Positions 25,844 through 34,316 of a DNA stretch of 64,000 nucleotides are shown piece after piece (the stretch's first letter is position 1; each line of letters begins with the position of its first letter). The DNA comes from Williamsia sp. 1135. GTDB taxonomy: Bacteria > Actinomycetota > Actinomycetes > Mycobacteriales > Mycobacteriaceae. Location: contig NZ_MJEI01000094.1 in NCBI RefSeq assembly GCF_002095395.1, positions 78,768 to 142,767 on the forward strand. The letters are read 5' to 3'. The notes beneath the pieces were generated by a model. That model did not search any database, was not told the DNA's origin, and saw only the letters and a list, made by a program, of their open reading frames with translations. Both the position numbers and the translations under genes were made by a program.

Positions 25844-27031
25844 CTAGGGCAGCAGGATCGGCGGCAGACCCGGGATCGGATTGGGCAGAGTCCTCGGCGC
25901 CGGAGCGGGGGGACCCTGCCGCGGCGGAGGCGGCGGCTGTGTCACCGGCGGCGGGGTCGTCGGCGGAGGAACGGGTGCCTCGTACTGCACCGCCGGTGCC
26001 AGCGCCCGTGCGGTGTCGAGCGGCGGGATCACAGTGGTCGGCGGATCGACCGGAGCCCCCGGAGTCTTCTGGGTTGGCGAAGGCGTCTGCGGCGCAGGGG
26101 TTGTCGGCGACGGTGGATCGGCCGGCCCCTCGAGGACTCGCTCGATGCTCAGCGGCCGCGACTCGACATGTTCCGCATCTTGCCACGGCGCAGCCCATGC
26201 AGCAGCACCGCCGATGGCGATGAGTGCCGCGGCCACTGCACCTGCGAGCACCTTCCTGTTCTGCGTCCGGATCTTCTTGGTCTCTTCCGGATCGGGCGCC
26301 GCAGGGGCAGGCAGGTAGAACCGCGCGCGCCGATTCGGGGCGATCGCGACGACATCGGGATTCGTCGACCAGTCCGCGTCATGTCTACCGAGTGACTGCC
26401 GCAGAGGAGCAGACCGCAGCGCGACCACGGGCAGCCGACCGACCCGCTCTGACCCCATGGCGGCGGTCAGCCCCTCGAGGAGCCCGGGCCAGCGGGTGTG
26501 GCCAGGCATGACGACCAGCGAGGTCACCTGCTGCGGAGACCCGATGGCGACCGATCGGGCAAGGCTGGCTGCCCGAGACAGAGCCGGCGCCAGGGCCTCG
26601 TCGAGGTCGTGGTGAGTCACCCGGACGAGCCCGACACTGTTGCGCCCGATCACGAAGGCGCCGCTGGCACCGGCGAGTTTGATCCGCACCAGTGGCATCA
26701 GGCCGATGAGTTCGAGCGCCTCGGACCTCGTCTCCGGCGACTTCGCCCGGCCGGTGCGGACGAGGTGGTCGGCGAGCATCCGGTCCAGCGCCGCCGGCTC
26801 CACCAGCGGTTCGCACAACTCGATGAGCCTCTCGCCGGTCTCGGCGTCGACTGCGCTGGCCCGAAGGCCGGTGTCATCGAGTCTGACCAGCACAAATGCG
26901 GGCCAGCCCGCTGCGGAGGTGATGTCGGCCAGTGCGCCGCGTATCTCGGCGAGCAGTGGTGCTGCGAGGTGGCCACGCACGCGCACCTCGTCGACTTCGG
27001 GATCGGCTCCCGTGCCCGTCGTTACCGACAA
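25844..27031 (-). CDS. Proline-rich membrane protein with degenerate Hsp70-like N-terminus (paralog 2)
   Basis: 395 residues from TTG 27031, supported by AGAAGG 7 nt upstream. Same architecture as 19515-20687: domain with F-V-L-V-R-L-D-D-T-G-L, L-D-R-M-L-A-D-H-L-V, V-T-H-H-D-L-D-E and V-V-M-P-G-H-T-R-W-P-G-L, a membrane helix at about 255-275 and a Pro-rich exposed tail ending N-P-I-P-G-L-P-P-I-L-L-P. The two C-termini differ by only a few substitutions. Hsp70 phosphate-binding loops are absent. Likely a cytoplasmic-plus-periplasmic anchor protein; function unknown. Both paralogs flank the mymA-like operon in the same orientation. Confidence 0.6.
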   Translation of the reverse strand: MSVTTGTGADPEVDEVRVRGHLAAPLLAEIRGALADITSAAGWPAFVLVRLDDTGLRASAVDAETGERLIELCEPLVEPAALDRMLADHLVRTGRAKSPETRSEALELIGLMPLVRIKLAGASGAFVIGRNSVGLVRVTHHDLDEALAPALSRAASLARSVAIGSPQQVTSLVVMPGHTRWPGLLEGLTAAMGSERVGRLPVVALRSAPLRQSLGRHDADWSTNPDVVAIAPNRRARFYLPAPAAPDPEETKKIRTQNRKVLAGAVAAALIAIGGAAAWAAPWQDAEHVESRPLSIERVLEGPADPPSPTTPAPQTPSPTQKTPGAPVDPPTTVIPPLDTARALAPAVQYEAPVPPPTTPPPVTQPPPPPRQGPPAPAPRTLPNPIPGLPPILLP

Positions 27032-27107
27032 TCTATGCCTTCTCTCGCCCTCCCCGGCCAGTTAACTTGTTTCGCCATTGTGCACCCGCCGATGGCCGGT
27101 GTCCGCA

Positions 27108-28463
27108 TCACATCAGAATCGGATCTCGCACGTCGATGCTGCGTACCGGCCCACCCAGGCTCGAATAATGCCAGCCTGCCCGCCGCCAGACCCCGGCATC
27201 GAGGCACCGACGGCCATCGACGATGTTGGTCCGGCGGACCACGGGAGCGAGCTCGTCGGGATCCATGTGGACGAACTCATCCCATTCCGTCAGCACCAGT
27301 ACTGCGTCCGCCTGATCGCATGCCTCGCGGGCAGTCTCGGCGTAACTCAGTGTCGGGAAGATGTTGCGTGAGTTCCCCATCGCCTTGGGATCGAAAACGC
27401 TGACCGCAGCGCCCTTCAGCTGCAACTGGCCGGCGACGTTCAATGCGGGCGAATCGCGCACATCGTCGCTTTCGGGTTTGAATGCCGCGCCCAGTACGGC
27501 GATGTTGCTACCGAGAAGGCTGCCACCGCACACCTCGGTCGCCAGCTCCACCATCGCGGTCCGGCGACGCATGTTGATCGAGTCGACCTCGCGAAGGAAG
27601 GTCAGCGCCTGGTCGGCGCCGAGTTCGCCGGCACGGGCCATGAAAGCGCGGATGTCTTTCGGCAGGCACCCGCCACCGAAGCCGAGCCCCGCGTTGAGAA
27701 ACCGGCGCCCGATGCGGTTGTCGTAACCGATGGCGTCCGCGAGCATCGTGACGTCGGCGCCCGCAGCCTCACAGACCTCGCTGATCGCGTTGATGAACGA
27801 GATCTTGGTGGCCAGGAAGGCGTTGGCCGAGACCTTGACCATCTCGGCGGTTGCCAGATCGGTGCACAAGAATGGAATCTGCTCGTCGAGTAGCTGGGCG
27901 TACAGCGCTCGCACCTTGGCCTCGGCTGTGCTCTTCTCCCCGGAGAAACCGAGCACGATCCGATCGGGATGCAGCGTGTCCTTGACTGCGTAACCCTCAC
28001 GCAGGAACTCCGGATTCCAGGCGACCTCGACCGTGGTGCCCTCAGACGCCGCAGCGTCGGCGCGACGCTGCAGCTCACTCGCAGTCCCCACCGGAACCGT
28101 CGACTTGCCGATGATCAGATGCTCACCGCGCAGTCGCGGGACGAGATGCTCGACCATCGAGTACACATGGCGGAGATCCGCCGCGTATTCGCCCTTCTTC
28201 TGCGGCGTGCCGACGCCGAGGAAGTGGATGTCGGCGAACGCGGCGGCGTCGTCGTAGTCCGATGTGAAGCGCAGGCGCCCTGATTCCAGATTGCGCCGCA
28301 GCACGTCGACCAGCCCTGGTTCGTAGAAGGGCAACTCCCCCGACGTCAGCGTCGCGATCTTCTTCTCGTCGACGTCCACTCCGAGCACCTCGTGGCCCAA
28401 CTCCGCCAGGCACGCAGCGTGGGTTGCCCCGAGGTAGCCGCAGCCGAACACTGTCACTCTCAT
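27108..28463 (-). CDS. udgA: UDP-glucose/GDP-mannose-type nucleotide-sugar dehydrogenase
   Basis: About 451 residues from ATG 28463 (M-R-V-T-V-F-G-C-G-Y-L-G). N-terminal Rossmann fold G-C-G-Y-L-G, a G-K-S-T-V-P-V-G-T segment, and the catalytic Cys in G-F-G-G-G-C-L-P-K-D. It oxidises a nucleotide-sugar alcohol to the uronic acid with two NAD. The closest context match is M. tuberculosis udgA (Rv0322), which lies next to dcd as here. A further ATG at 28481 is in frame. Confidence 0.88.
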   Translation of the reverse strand: MRVTVFGCGYLGATHAACLAELGHEVLGVDVDEKKIATLTSGELPFYEPGLVDVLRRNLESGRLRFTSDYDDAAAFADIHFLGVGTPQKKGEYAADLRHVYSMVEHLVPRLRGEHLIIGKSTVPVGTASELQRRADAAASEGTTVEVAWNPEFLREGYAVKDTLHPDRIVLGFSGEKSTAEAKVRALYAQLLDEQIPFLCTDLATAEMVKVSANAFLATKISFINAISEVCEAAGADVTMLADAIGYDNRIGRRFLNAGLGFGGGCLPKDIRAFMARAGELGADQALTFLREVDSINMRRRTAMVELATEVCGGSLLGSNIAVLGAAFKPESDDVRDSPALNVAGQLQLKGAAVSVFDPKAMGNSRNIFPTLSYAETAREACDQADAVLVLTEWDEFVHMDPDELAPVVRRTNIVDGRRCLDAGVWRRAGWHYSSLGGPVRSIDVRDPILM

Positions 28464-28575
28464 ACCCGTGGTCATACCCATGTGCGTACGGAGTATGTCT
28501 GTCCAACCGGCGCACTTTGGGTGACGTGCCGGCCATCATCCGGCGAAAGTTGTGCGACCAGGGCCGTAAGGGACG

Positions 28576-29145
28576 CTAGTCCTGGGGAAAGTTCAGATAC
28601 GCCTTCGACGGGGTCGGTCCGCGCTGACCCTGATATTTGGATCCCACCGACGCGCTGCCGTAGGGATTTTCTGCCGGACTCGACAGTTTGATCAGGCAGA
28701 GCTGACCGATTTTCATGCCCGGCCACAGGGTGATCGGGAGGTTCGCGACGTTCGAGAGCTCCAGCGTGATGTGACCGGTGAACCCGGGATCGATGAAGCC
28801 GGCGGTCGAGTGCGTCAGCAACCCGAGTCGGCCGAGCGACGACTTGCCCTCGAGCCGGCCCGCCAGGTCGTCGGGCAAGGTGCACACCTCGAGCGTGGAC
28901 CCGAGGACGAACTCGCCGGGGTGCAACACGAACGGTTCGCCCTCGGTGCGCTCGACCAGCGTGGTCAGCTCGTCCTGCCGTTGCGCGGGATCGATGTGGG
29001 TGTACCGGGTGTTGTTGAAGACCCGGAACAGGCCATCGAGCCGGACGTCGATGCTGGACGGTTGGACCAGCACGGGGTCGAAGGGCTCGATGGCCAGACG
29101 GCCATCAGCGATCTGGGCGCGGATGTCGCGGTCTGAGAGCAGCAC
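28576..29145 (-). CDS. dcd: dCTP deaminase
   Basis: 189 residues, GTG start at 29145 (M-L-L-S-D-R-D-I). Conserved blocks [20 protein letters not shown] and the catalytic Glu in G-H-I-T-L-E-L, with R-G-P-T-P-S-K-A-Y at the C-terminus. Known: the M. tuberculosis enzyme (Rv0321) both deaminates dCTP and splits dUTP, feeding dUMP to thymidylate synthesis. Soluble trimer. It precedes udgA, with 112 bp between them, in the same orientation as in Mycobacterium. Confidence 0.95.
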   Translation of the reverse strand: MLLSDRDIRAQIADGRLAIEPFDPVLVQPSSIDVRLDGLFRVFNNTRYTHIDPAQRQDELTTLVERTEGEPFVLHPGEFVLGSTLEVCTLPDDLAGRLEGKSSLGRLGLLTHSTAGFIDPGFTGHITLELSNVANLPITLWPGMKIGQLCLIKLSSPAENPYGSASVGSKYQGQRGPTPSKAYLNFPQD

Positions 29146-29169
29146 ACGACGAGGTTAGCTGCTCTGCCA

Positions 29170-29631
29170 TCAGCTCCACGTCGTGCCTGCGGGTTCCTGA
29201 ATGGTGACGTTGATGCGGTTGAAGAAGTTGATGGTCGCGATCGCCAAGATGATGCCCGCGAGTTCCTTTTCGTCGAAGTGATCGGCGGCTTCGTCCCAGA
29301 TGGCGTCGGGCACCGCAGCACCGCGGGAATCAGCCAGACGCGTTGCCGCTTCGGCCAGATTCAGCGCGGCACGTTCGGAGTCGGTGAAGAACGGCGATTC
29401 CCGCCACACCGCAACCGTGTCGATGCGGTCGTCGGATTCGCCTTCCTTCCGCAGGGTCGCCGAGTGTGCGTACACGCAGGCGGCGCAGCCGTTGATCTGG
29501 CTGGCGCGAAGCATGATGATCTCACGCAACGTAGTGGAAACCCCGCCCTGCTCGATGGCACCGAGCAGGTGTGGGACGGCGGCGTACGCCTGCGGGAGGA
29601 TGGTGGCGGGGTTGGTCATACGTGCAGACAT
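29170..29631 (-). CDS. Carboxymuconolactone decarboxylase/AhpD-like protein
   Basis: 153 residues. The AhpD-type motif G-C-A-A-C-V-Y-A-H-S supplies a C-x-x-C and His, and the helix order matches CMD proteins. Start ATG 29631 has GAGGAG 6 nt upstream. Genes of this family are the classic neighbours of ECF41 sigma factors, and a divergent ECF41-type gene starts 94 bp away, so it is probably the target of that sigma factor. Peroxide or alkyl-hydroperoxide turnover is possible but unproven. Confidence 0.88.
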   Translation of the reverse strand: MSARMTNPATILPQAYAAVPHLLGAIEQGGVSTTLREIIMLRASQINGCAACVYAHSATLRKEGESDDRIDTVAVWRESPFFTDSERAALNLAEAATRLADSRGAAVPDAIWDEAADHFDEKELAGIILAIATINFFNRINVTIQEPAGTTWS

Positions 29632-29662
29632 GGTGTGCTCCTCAGGTTGACCGGCGACGTCT

Positions 29663-29669
29663 TGTCACA
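29663..29669 (+). promoter_or_regulatory. TGTCACA element, possible ECF41 -35 box
   Basis: TGTCACA, the -35 element described for ECF41 promoters, occurs once in the divergent region between the CMD gene and the sigma factor gene, pointing toward the sigma gene. The downstream element CGTC is not present at exactly 16 bp (GTTC occurs instead), so the promoter match is partial. Confidence 0.3.
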
Positions 29670-29725
29670 TCGTCGGTGTCGGGCGGTTCATAGCTCTGAC
29701 ACTCCGGAGAAGGGATATGTGACCG

Positions 29726-30604
29726 ATGAACGACAACGAGTTTTTGGTCAGCGAGTTCGAGGCACATCGCGGGCATCTGCGAGCTGTCGCCTACCGGATG
29801 CTGGGGTCGCTGCCCGAAGCCGAGGACGCGGTGCAGGAGACCTGGCTGAAGGTGGCTGCGGCCTACACCGATGAGATCGCAAACATCGGTGGTTGGTTCA
29901 CCACGGTGACCTCGAGGGTATGCCTGAACATGTTGCGGTCACGACGAACCCGGAACGAGGAACCGTTGGAGATAGTGCACGTCCCGGATCCGATCGTGGC
30001 CCCGCTCCACTCCGATGACGACCCCGAAAGTCAAGCGGTGCTGGCTGATTCCGTGAGCGTGGCGCTGCTCGTGGTCCTGGAGACGTTGACGCCGAGCGAG
30101 CGCCTGGCGTTCGTGCTGCATGATCTGTTCGCGATGCCCTTCGACGAGGTCGCTCCTATTGTCGGCAAGACGCCGGCAGCTGCGCGGAAGCTGGCGAGCA
30201 GAGCGCGGGTGAGGGTGCAGGGTGGCACGCCCCGGTCGACGCAGCCGGCGGAGCAGCGACGGGTGGTGGAGGCTTTCCTGGCCGCTGCTCAAGGTGGGGA
30301 TCTCGAAGCCCTGTTGAGGGTCCTCGACCCCGACGTCGTCCTGCGCAACGACACGGCCCCCGGCAAGCAACCGCTGGAGTTGGTGGGCGCCCAGCAGGTG
30401 GGCCGCGGGGCGATCATCTACCGGCGCGCCAATGCGCGCAGTCAGATGGTGCGGGTGAACGGCGGCTTCGGTGTGTTGTCGTTCGACGGCGGCGCGGTGT
30501 CGGCGATCGCGGCTTTCACGGTCGCCGACGGACGCGTCGTCGCGATGAACATCATCTCCGATCCGGAAAGGCTTGCGCGAATCGACTTCTCAGACGTTGT
30601 CTAA
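29726..30604 (+). CDS. ECF41-type sigma factor with C-terminal SnoaL-like domain (SigJ-like)
   Basis: 292 residues. Region 2 (H-R-G-H-L-R-A-V-A-Y-R-M-L-G-S-x-x-E-A-E-D-A-V-Q-E-T-W-L) and region 4 (L-T-P-S-E-R-L-A-F-V-L-H-D-L-F) are followed by an about 100-residue SnoaL-like domain (G-D-L-E-A-L-L-R-V-L-D-P-D-V-V). This C-terminal extension replaces an anti-sigma factor and controls activity in ECF41 proteins such as SigJ; S-D-P-E-R-L near the end matches its conserved NPDKL-like box only loosely. It is divergent from the CMD gene, as in most ECF41 loci. Confidence 0.88.
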   Translation: MNDNEFLVSEFEAHRGHLRAVAYRMLGSLPEAEDAVQETWLKVAAAYTDEIANIGGWFTTVTSRVCLNMLRSRRTRNEEPLEIVHVPDPIVAPLHSDDDPESQAVLADSVSVALLVVLETLTPSERLAFVLHDLFAMPFDEVAPIVGKTPAAARKLASRARVRVQGGTPRSTQPAEQRRVVEAFLAAAQGGDLEALLRVLDPDVVLRNDTAPGKQPLELVGAQQVGRGAIIYRRANARSQMVRVNGGFGVLSFDGGAVSAIAAFTVADGRVVAMNIISDPERLARIDFSDVV

Positions 30605-31998
30605 CCCGTCTGTCGACGTACCGCCGGTTTGGTGACAACCCTTTGACCGGCTCGGGTGTCGATCCAGTACTCCCGGTTGCCGCGCATCTCCACCCGGATG
30701 ATGCCCCGGGTTTTGAGGTCGTGATGCTCCTTGCACAGGCATGCGAGGTTCGATTCGATGGTCCAGCCGCCGGCCATGGGGTTGTCGTGGTTGAACGGCA
30801 CGATGTGGTCGATCTCGCAGTCCTTCGCCGGCTTCTTGCACCCAGAGAAACGGCACGTCCCGTCGAGTGCTCGGATGAGCCGGGCAAGCTTGCGCCCGGG
30901 CTTGTATTTCAACGCACCCCGCGGCGGCCTCTTCCACCCACCGTGACCATCCTTGGAATGCGGCGCTTTCACCGGCGGAGCCGGACCGACATCCTTCTCC
31001 CCGAGAACCAGCCGGTCGCCGTTGTCGACAGCGTTCATCAACGCAACCGTCAGCTCCTCCGCAGTGACAGGACGACCCTGGGCAGCATTGATCAACTCCA
31101 CCAGCGCTGCGATCGCGTCCTCACCAATCGTCACCAACGCTCGCCACCGGGAACGGCCTGCCAGTGACCGCGACTGATCACAATCGAGAGATCCGTACCC
31201 CAGCAAGTACCCGGGATCCTTCGACAACCCGAGCAGGGTCGGGAGATCAAGCACCAACTCGGTCCAGGCACGCTTGGCAGTGCGCGAAGGTGCAGCAGCA
31301 GACGGGCGGGCCGCAGGCTCGGGCTCGGGTTCTACTTCTGGCTCGGGCTCGGGTTCGGCATCCTCGGTAGCTGCAGCGTTGGCGTTCGCGATCGCATCGA
31401 GCACCGCATCGACCTCACCCGCAGGGTCATCGAGCGCCATCTCCTCCAGCTGGGCTTTGGCCCGGATCGCCTCCTCGGCCGTGCACCCCGTGGTCAGGCT
31501 CGCCATCCCATCCGCTCGACGACGCACCGTCACCCGACGCATCGGATCAACCGCCCCGTCGTCGTCAGGGCGGTCCGGTTCGAACGGCATCAGATGGCGA
31601 TCGAGTTCTTCAGCGAACGTGTTGTCACCCAACAACATCGCATCTTCAGCCAACACCCCATCGAGATCCATCAACGCATCCCGATAACCCCGCGAGGCAC
31701 GGTGATACAACGCCTTGAGCTTCTCGATGGACACCTCACCGGCCGAGAACGCCTCAGCCAACTCCGGCAGATGATCCAACAACCGCCGGCACCGCAACAG
31801 ATGATCAGCCTGACCAGTCGTGCACCGCCACGCCACCGCGATCTCACACGCCGCCGCCCGCGTCCCATGCTCATCCTCGTTCGAGGAGACATATCGGTAA
31901 TAGGCGAGACCATCATCGAGACGCGCAGCCCACGCCTGATTCACCTCACGAGTCCCAGATTGCACCCGCGACAACAACTCCGACGCCTCAGCGTCCAT
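30601..31998 (-). CDS. DUF222 / REP13E12 HNH endonuclease
   Basis: About 465 residues from ATG 31998, which has GGTGGGGA 8 nt upstream; ATG 32022 and 32037 are in frame but 32037 lies in the SOS-like box. Helical DUF222 part, then a Glu/Pro-rich linker (about 225-245), then a C-terminal HNH zinc nuclease: C-x4-C (C-R-F-S-G-C), D-H-I-V-P-F, and N-L-A-C-L-C-K-x-H-H. The gene ends with a 4-bp overlap on the sigma factor's 3' end. Known: REP13E12 family members are multicopy and include LexA-regulated genes in M. tuberculosis. Function in the host is unclear. Confidence 0.87.
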   Translation of the reverse strand: MDAEASELLSRVQSGTREVNQAWAARLDDGLAYYRYVSSNEDEHGTRAAACEIAVAWRCTTGQADHLLRCRRLLDHLPELAEAFSAGEVSIEKLKALYHRASRGYRDALMDLDGVLAEDAMLLGDNTFAEELDRHLMPFEPDRPDDDGAVDPMRRVTVRRRADGMASLTTGCTAEEAIRAKAQLEEMALDDPAGEVDAVLDAIANANAAATEDAEPEPEPEVEPEPEPAARPSAAAPSRTAKRAWTELVLDLPTLLGLSKDPGYLLGYGSLDCDQSRSLAGRSRWRALVTIGEDAIAALVELINAAQGRPVTAEELTVALMNAVDNGDRLVLGEKDVGPAPPVKAPHSKDGHGGWKRPPRGALKYKPGRKLARLIRALDGTCRFSGCKKPAKDCEIDHIVPFNHDNPMAGGWTIESNLACLCKEHHDLKTRGIIRVEMRGNREYWIDTRAGQRVVTKPAVRRQTG

Positions 31999-32025
31999 CG
32001 TTGCGGTCCCCACCCAAGCCATGAA

Positions 32026-32041
32026 TAGAACATACATTCGA
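32026..32041 (-). promoter_or_regulatory. Candidate LexA SOS box of the DUF222-HNH gene
   Basis: On the minus strand TCGAATGTATGTTCTA matches 10 of 12 defined positions of the actinobacterial SOS box TCGAAC-N4-GTTCGA; the two departures are in the outer half-sites. It overlaps the upstream ATG 32037, which supports translation from a start further down. Several REP13E12 genes in M. tuberculosis have such boxes. Confidence 0.5.
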
Positions 32042-32127
32042 GGTATGACAACCGCCCGCCGCCGAGCTCACCAGCCAGGACGGTGTCGACAAACGCTCTT
32101 CGCCGGCAGCCTGTTAATATCGCTCTC

Positions 32128-32143
32128 GCGGCCTTCGGGCCGC
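32128..32143 (+). other. GCGGCC-TTCG-GGCCGC hairpin before tRNA-Gly
   Basis: A perfect 6-bp stem with a stable TTCG tetraloop lies 2 nt ahead of the tRNA 5' end. A TAATAT (-10-like) element is at 32114-32119. The hairpin may mark the RNase P leader of the transcript. Confidence 0.5.
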
Positions 32144-32145
32144 AC

Positions 32146-32219
32146 GCCGATGTAGTTCAATGGCAGAACGGCAGCTTCCCAAGCTGCACACGCGGGTTCG
32201 ATTCCCGTCATCGGCTCCA
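32146..32219 (+). tRNA. tRNA-Gly (anticodon CCC)
   Basis: 74 nt with the CCA end encoded. Acceptor stem GCCGATG (32146-32152) pairs with CATCGGC (32209-32215), followed by TCCA. The anticodon arm GCAGC-TTCCCAA-GCTGC puts CCC at 32178-32180; the T-arm is CGGGTTCGATTCCCG with the GTTCGATTC loop. A tRNA-Gly close to dcd is also found in mycobacteria. The island of FRG and DUF262 genes begins immediately after it, which makes it the probable integration site. Confidence 0.95.
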
Positions 32220-32359
32220 CCATCACCGCAGGTAGAAACGATAGGGCGCATACATTCCGTTTCAGCGCGCCGTGTCGGGGCCGCGTCCGGACCGCATGAC
32301 CGGTTACGCTCGACCAGCCCTGCATCCAGAGGGCCTCATACCGATGGAGGATTCCAACC

Positions 32360-33160
32360 GTGGAGGCGACCCAGTTCACCTCAGTCAACGAGCTAATCTC
32401 GTTGGTCCTAGCTGATCGGACGGCTGGAAAATCACTCTGGTTTCGTGGACACAGCAGTGATCAATACCGCCTAATACCCAAACTGATGCGGGACGGTCGG
32501 CGAACTGACAAAGAGATTTACCGTCGCGAATCGCGACTCCTCGCGAGGTTTCGTGAACGCAGTCTCCCTTTTTGGGCAGCCGGTTACCCCCAGGGCCCGT
32601 GGGAGCACTTGTTCTCGATGCAGCACCACGGCGTACCAACTCGCCTCCTCGACTGGTCAGAGAACCTTCTCGTCGCCGCATATTTCGCGAGCTTGGCCCC
32701 AACGCAGTCAGATGACGACGCGAGCGGGTCACATCTTGCCGAACCGACGGTCTGGACACTTGACCCAGTCGGCTGGAATCAGCAGGTTCCTCAGCTCCAA
32801 GAGACTGGCATAAACATCCTGACTATTGCCGACGAAATTGGCGAACGCTGGGCGCCCGTAACTTCCGAAAATCACCTTGGCTGGCGTGCGAAACACCCTG
32901 TGGCCATCTACGGAGTTCACAACAGCCCGCGAATCGTCGCACAACGCGGCACTTTCACAATGGCAGGCGAGCTGCAGGACGCAATGGAAGAAATCGCTTC
33001 GAGCGAGCCTAAGTGGTCCGGCCTTCTTAAGAAGTACACGTACACCAGCGACCATGCCACTCTTCGGTCCGAACTTAAGTTCATCGGTTTTACCGAATCG
33101 ATGGTATTTCCCGACCTCTCCAGCCTTTCAGCCGAACTAACAGAACTCGAGGGTTGGTAA
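32360..33160 (+). CDS. FRG-domain protein
   Basis: 266 residues, GTG start at 32360 with GGAGG 8 nt upstream. FRG hallmarks: W-F-R-G-H-S near residue 28, a Q-H-H-G-V-P-T-R-L-L-D-W-S block near residue 90, N-S-P-R-I-V-A-Q-R-G-T-F near residue 190, and a terminal V-F-P-D-L segment. The family is named for its F-R-G motif; the biochemical role is unknown, but members recur in defence islands. Base composition is lower in GC than the host genes. The DUF262 gene begins 3 bp after the stop, so the two are likely co-translated and work together. Confidence 0.85.
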   Translation: MEATQFTSVNELISLVLADRTAGKSLWFRGHSSDQYRLIPKLMRDGRRTDKEIYRRESRLLARFRERSLPFWAAGYPQGPWEHLFSMQHHGVPTRLLDWSENLLVAAYFASLAPTQSDDDASGSHLAEPTVWTLDPVGWNQQVPQLQETGINILTIADEIGERWAPVTSENHLGWRAKHPVAIYGVHNSPRIVAQRGTFTMAGELQDAMEEIASSEPKWSGLLKKYTYTSDHATLRSELKFIGFTESMVFPDLSSLSAELTELEGW

Positions 33161-33163
33161 ACG

Positions 33164-34309
33164 ATGACAGAGCCCGCGAACCTTCCCGACCAAATCGAGA
33201 CAAGAAGACGCGAGATCTCCTCTGATCGCCTCGCAATGTCGATCAGAGAGCTAACGTCCATGTTCGAAAATGGTGAGCTCGTAATTCGTCCCGAGTTTCA
33301 ACGATTCTTCCGTTGGGATGACGAGCAAAAGTCCAAGTTGATCGAGAGCATTCTACTTGGAATACCTTTACCCTCCATCTTCGTAGCCACCACCGACGAC
33401 GGCACTTGGGAGATTGTTGATGGTCTGCAGCGGATTAGCACATTACTTCAGCTCCAAGGCCTGCTTCCAAAGGACGATGGCTCTCTCATGGAGCCGCTTC
33501 GCCTGCTTGGCACAAAGTACCTACCCGATTTAGAAGGGCGGGTCTGGAGCGGATTCGAGGAATACTCGCGAGAAGACGGCGAACCAAGCCGCGAACTACC
33601 TCGAACGCAAGTCCTCGATATAAAGCAGTCGCGTATCGACGTCCAAATAATTAAGCGCGAATCTTCCACTGATGCAAAATATGATCTCTTCCAGCGATTG
33701 AACAGCTACGGCTCGATGCTCACGGCTCAAGAGCTGCGCAGCGCAATGCTGGTTGCTGTAGATCCAGATTTCTTGAAGTGGGCGGAGGCACTGGCCCACA
33801 ATAAGGATTTTAGGGAAAGCGTTCAGCCCTCTGAACGATTCCTAAAGGAACAATACGACATCGAACTTGTTCTTCGATTTCTGGTACTACATGATAGGAA
33901 ACCTCTGCGTCAAAATGATCTACGGAACTTCACGCAATTCCTTGATGATCAAGCTATCAAACTGGCAGCCGAGCCGATGTCTAAGCTGGCAAGATTGGAG
34001 GAGACTTTCGCGGAAGTCTTCAAGACGATCAACACGCGACTCGGCGAAGATGCATTCAGACGTTGGATCCCAGAAAAGAACGATTTCAGCGGTCAATTTC
34101 TGAACACGTCGTACGAATCAATCGCGATCGGCCTTGGCTTTCACGTCGCCAACCGGGAACCCTACCGGGATGATGTTGCAGCTGTCGTTAAAGAGTTCTG
34201 GCTGCGACCAGAGATGACTCGAAAGTTCGCGACGGGCGTAAGCACCGAGAAAAGGTTGTCACAGTTCATCCAGATCGGAAGAGACCTGTTCTCAATCAGA
34301 ACCCCATAG
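33164..34309 (+). CDS. DUF262-domain protein (GmrSD-N/ParB-like) paired with FRG
   Basis: 381 residues. The DUF262 part shows R-P-E-F-Q-R-F-F-R-W-D-D, K-L-I-E-S-I-L-L-G-I-P-L-P and I-V-D-G-L-Q-R-I-S-T, the latter replacing the usual D-G-Q-Q-R. A second conserved part includes D-L-F-Q-R-L-N-S-Y-G. There is no DUF1524-type HNH nuclease domain, unlike GmrD/S fusions; the C-terminal about 150 residues are unassigned. Known: DUF262 proteins in GmrSD recognise modified phage DNA with a nucleotide-binding ParB-like fold. Here it is coupled to an FRG protein, which suggests a two-component system. Confidence 0.85.
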   Translation: MTEPANLPDQIETRRREISSDRLAMSIRELTSMFENGELVIRPEFQRFFRWDDEQKSKLIESILLGIPLPSIFVATTDDGTWEIVDGLQRISTLLQLQGLLPKDDGSLMEPLRLLGTKYLPDLEGRVWSGFEEYSREDGEPSRELPRTQVLDIKQSRIDVQIIKRESSTDAKYDLFQRLNSYGSMLTAQELRSAMLVAVDPDFLKWAEALAHNKDFRESVQPSERFLKEQYDIELVLRFLVLHDRKPLRQNDLRNFTQFLDDQAIKLAAEPMSKLARLEETFAEVFKTINTRLGEDAFRRWIPEKNDFSGQFLNTSYESIAIGLGFHVANREPYRDDVAAVVKEFWLRPEMTRKFATGVSTEKRLSQFIQIGRDLFSIRTP

Positions 34310-34316
34310 GTGCGCG

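Noticed and set aside
32068..32388. A minus-strand ORF of about 106 codons opposite the tRNA-Gly.
   Set aside because: It is the antisense of the tRNA and its hairpin; spurious ORFs of this type are known for tRNA loci. No ribosome site or domain.
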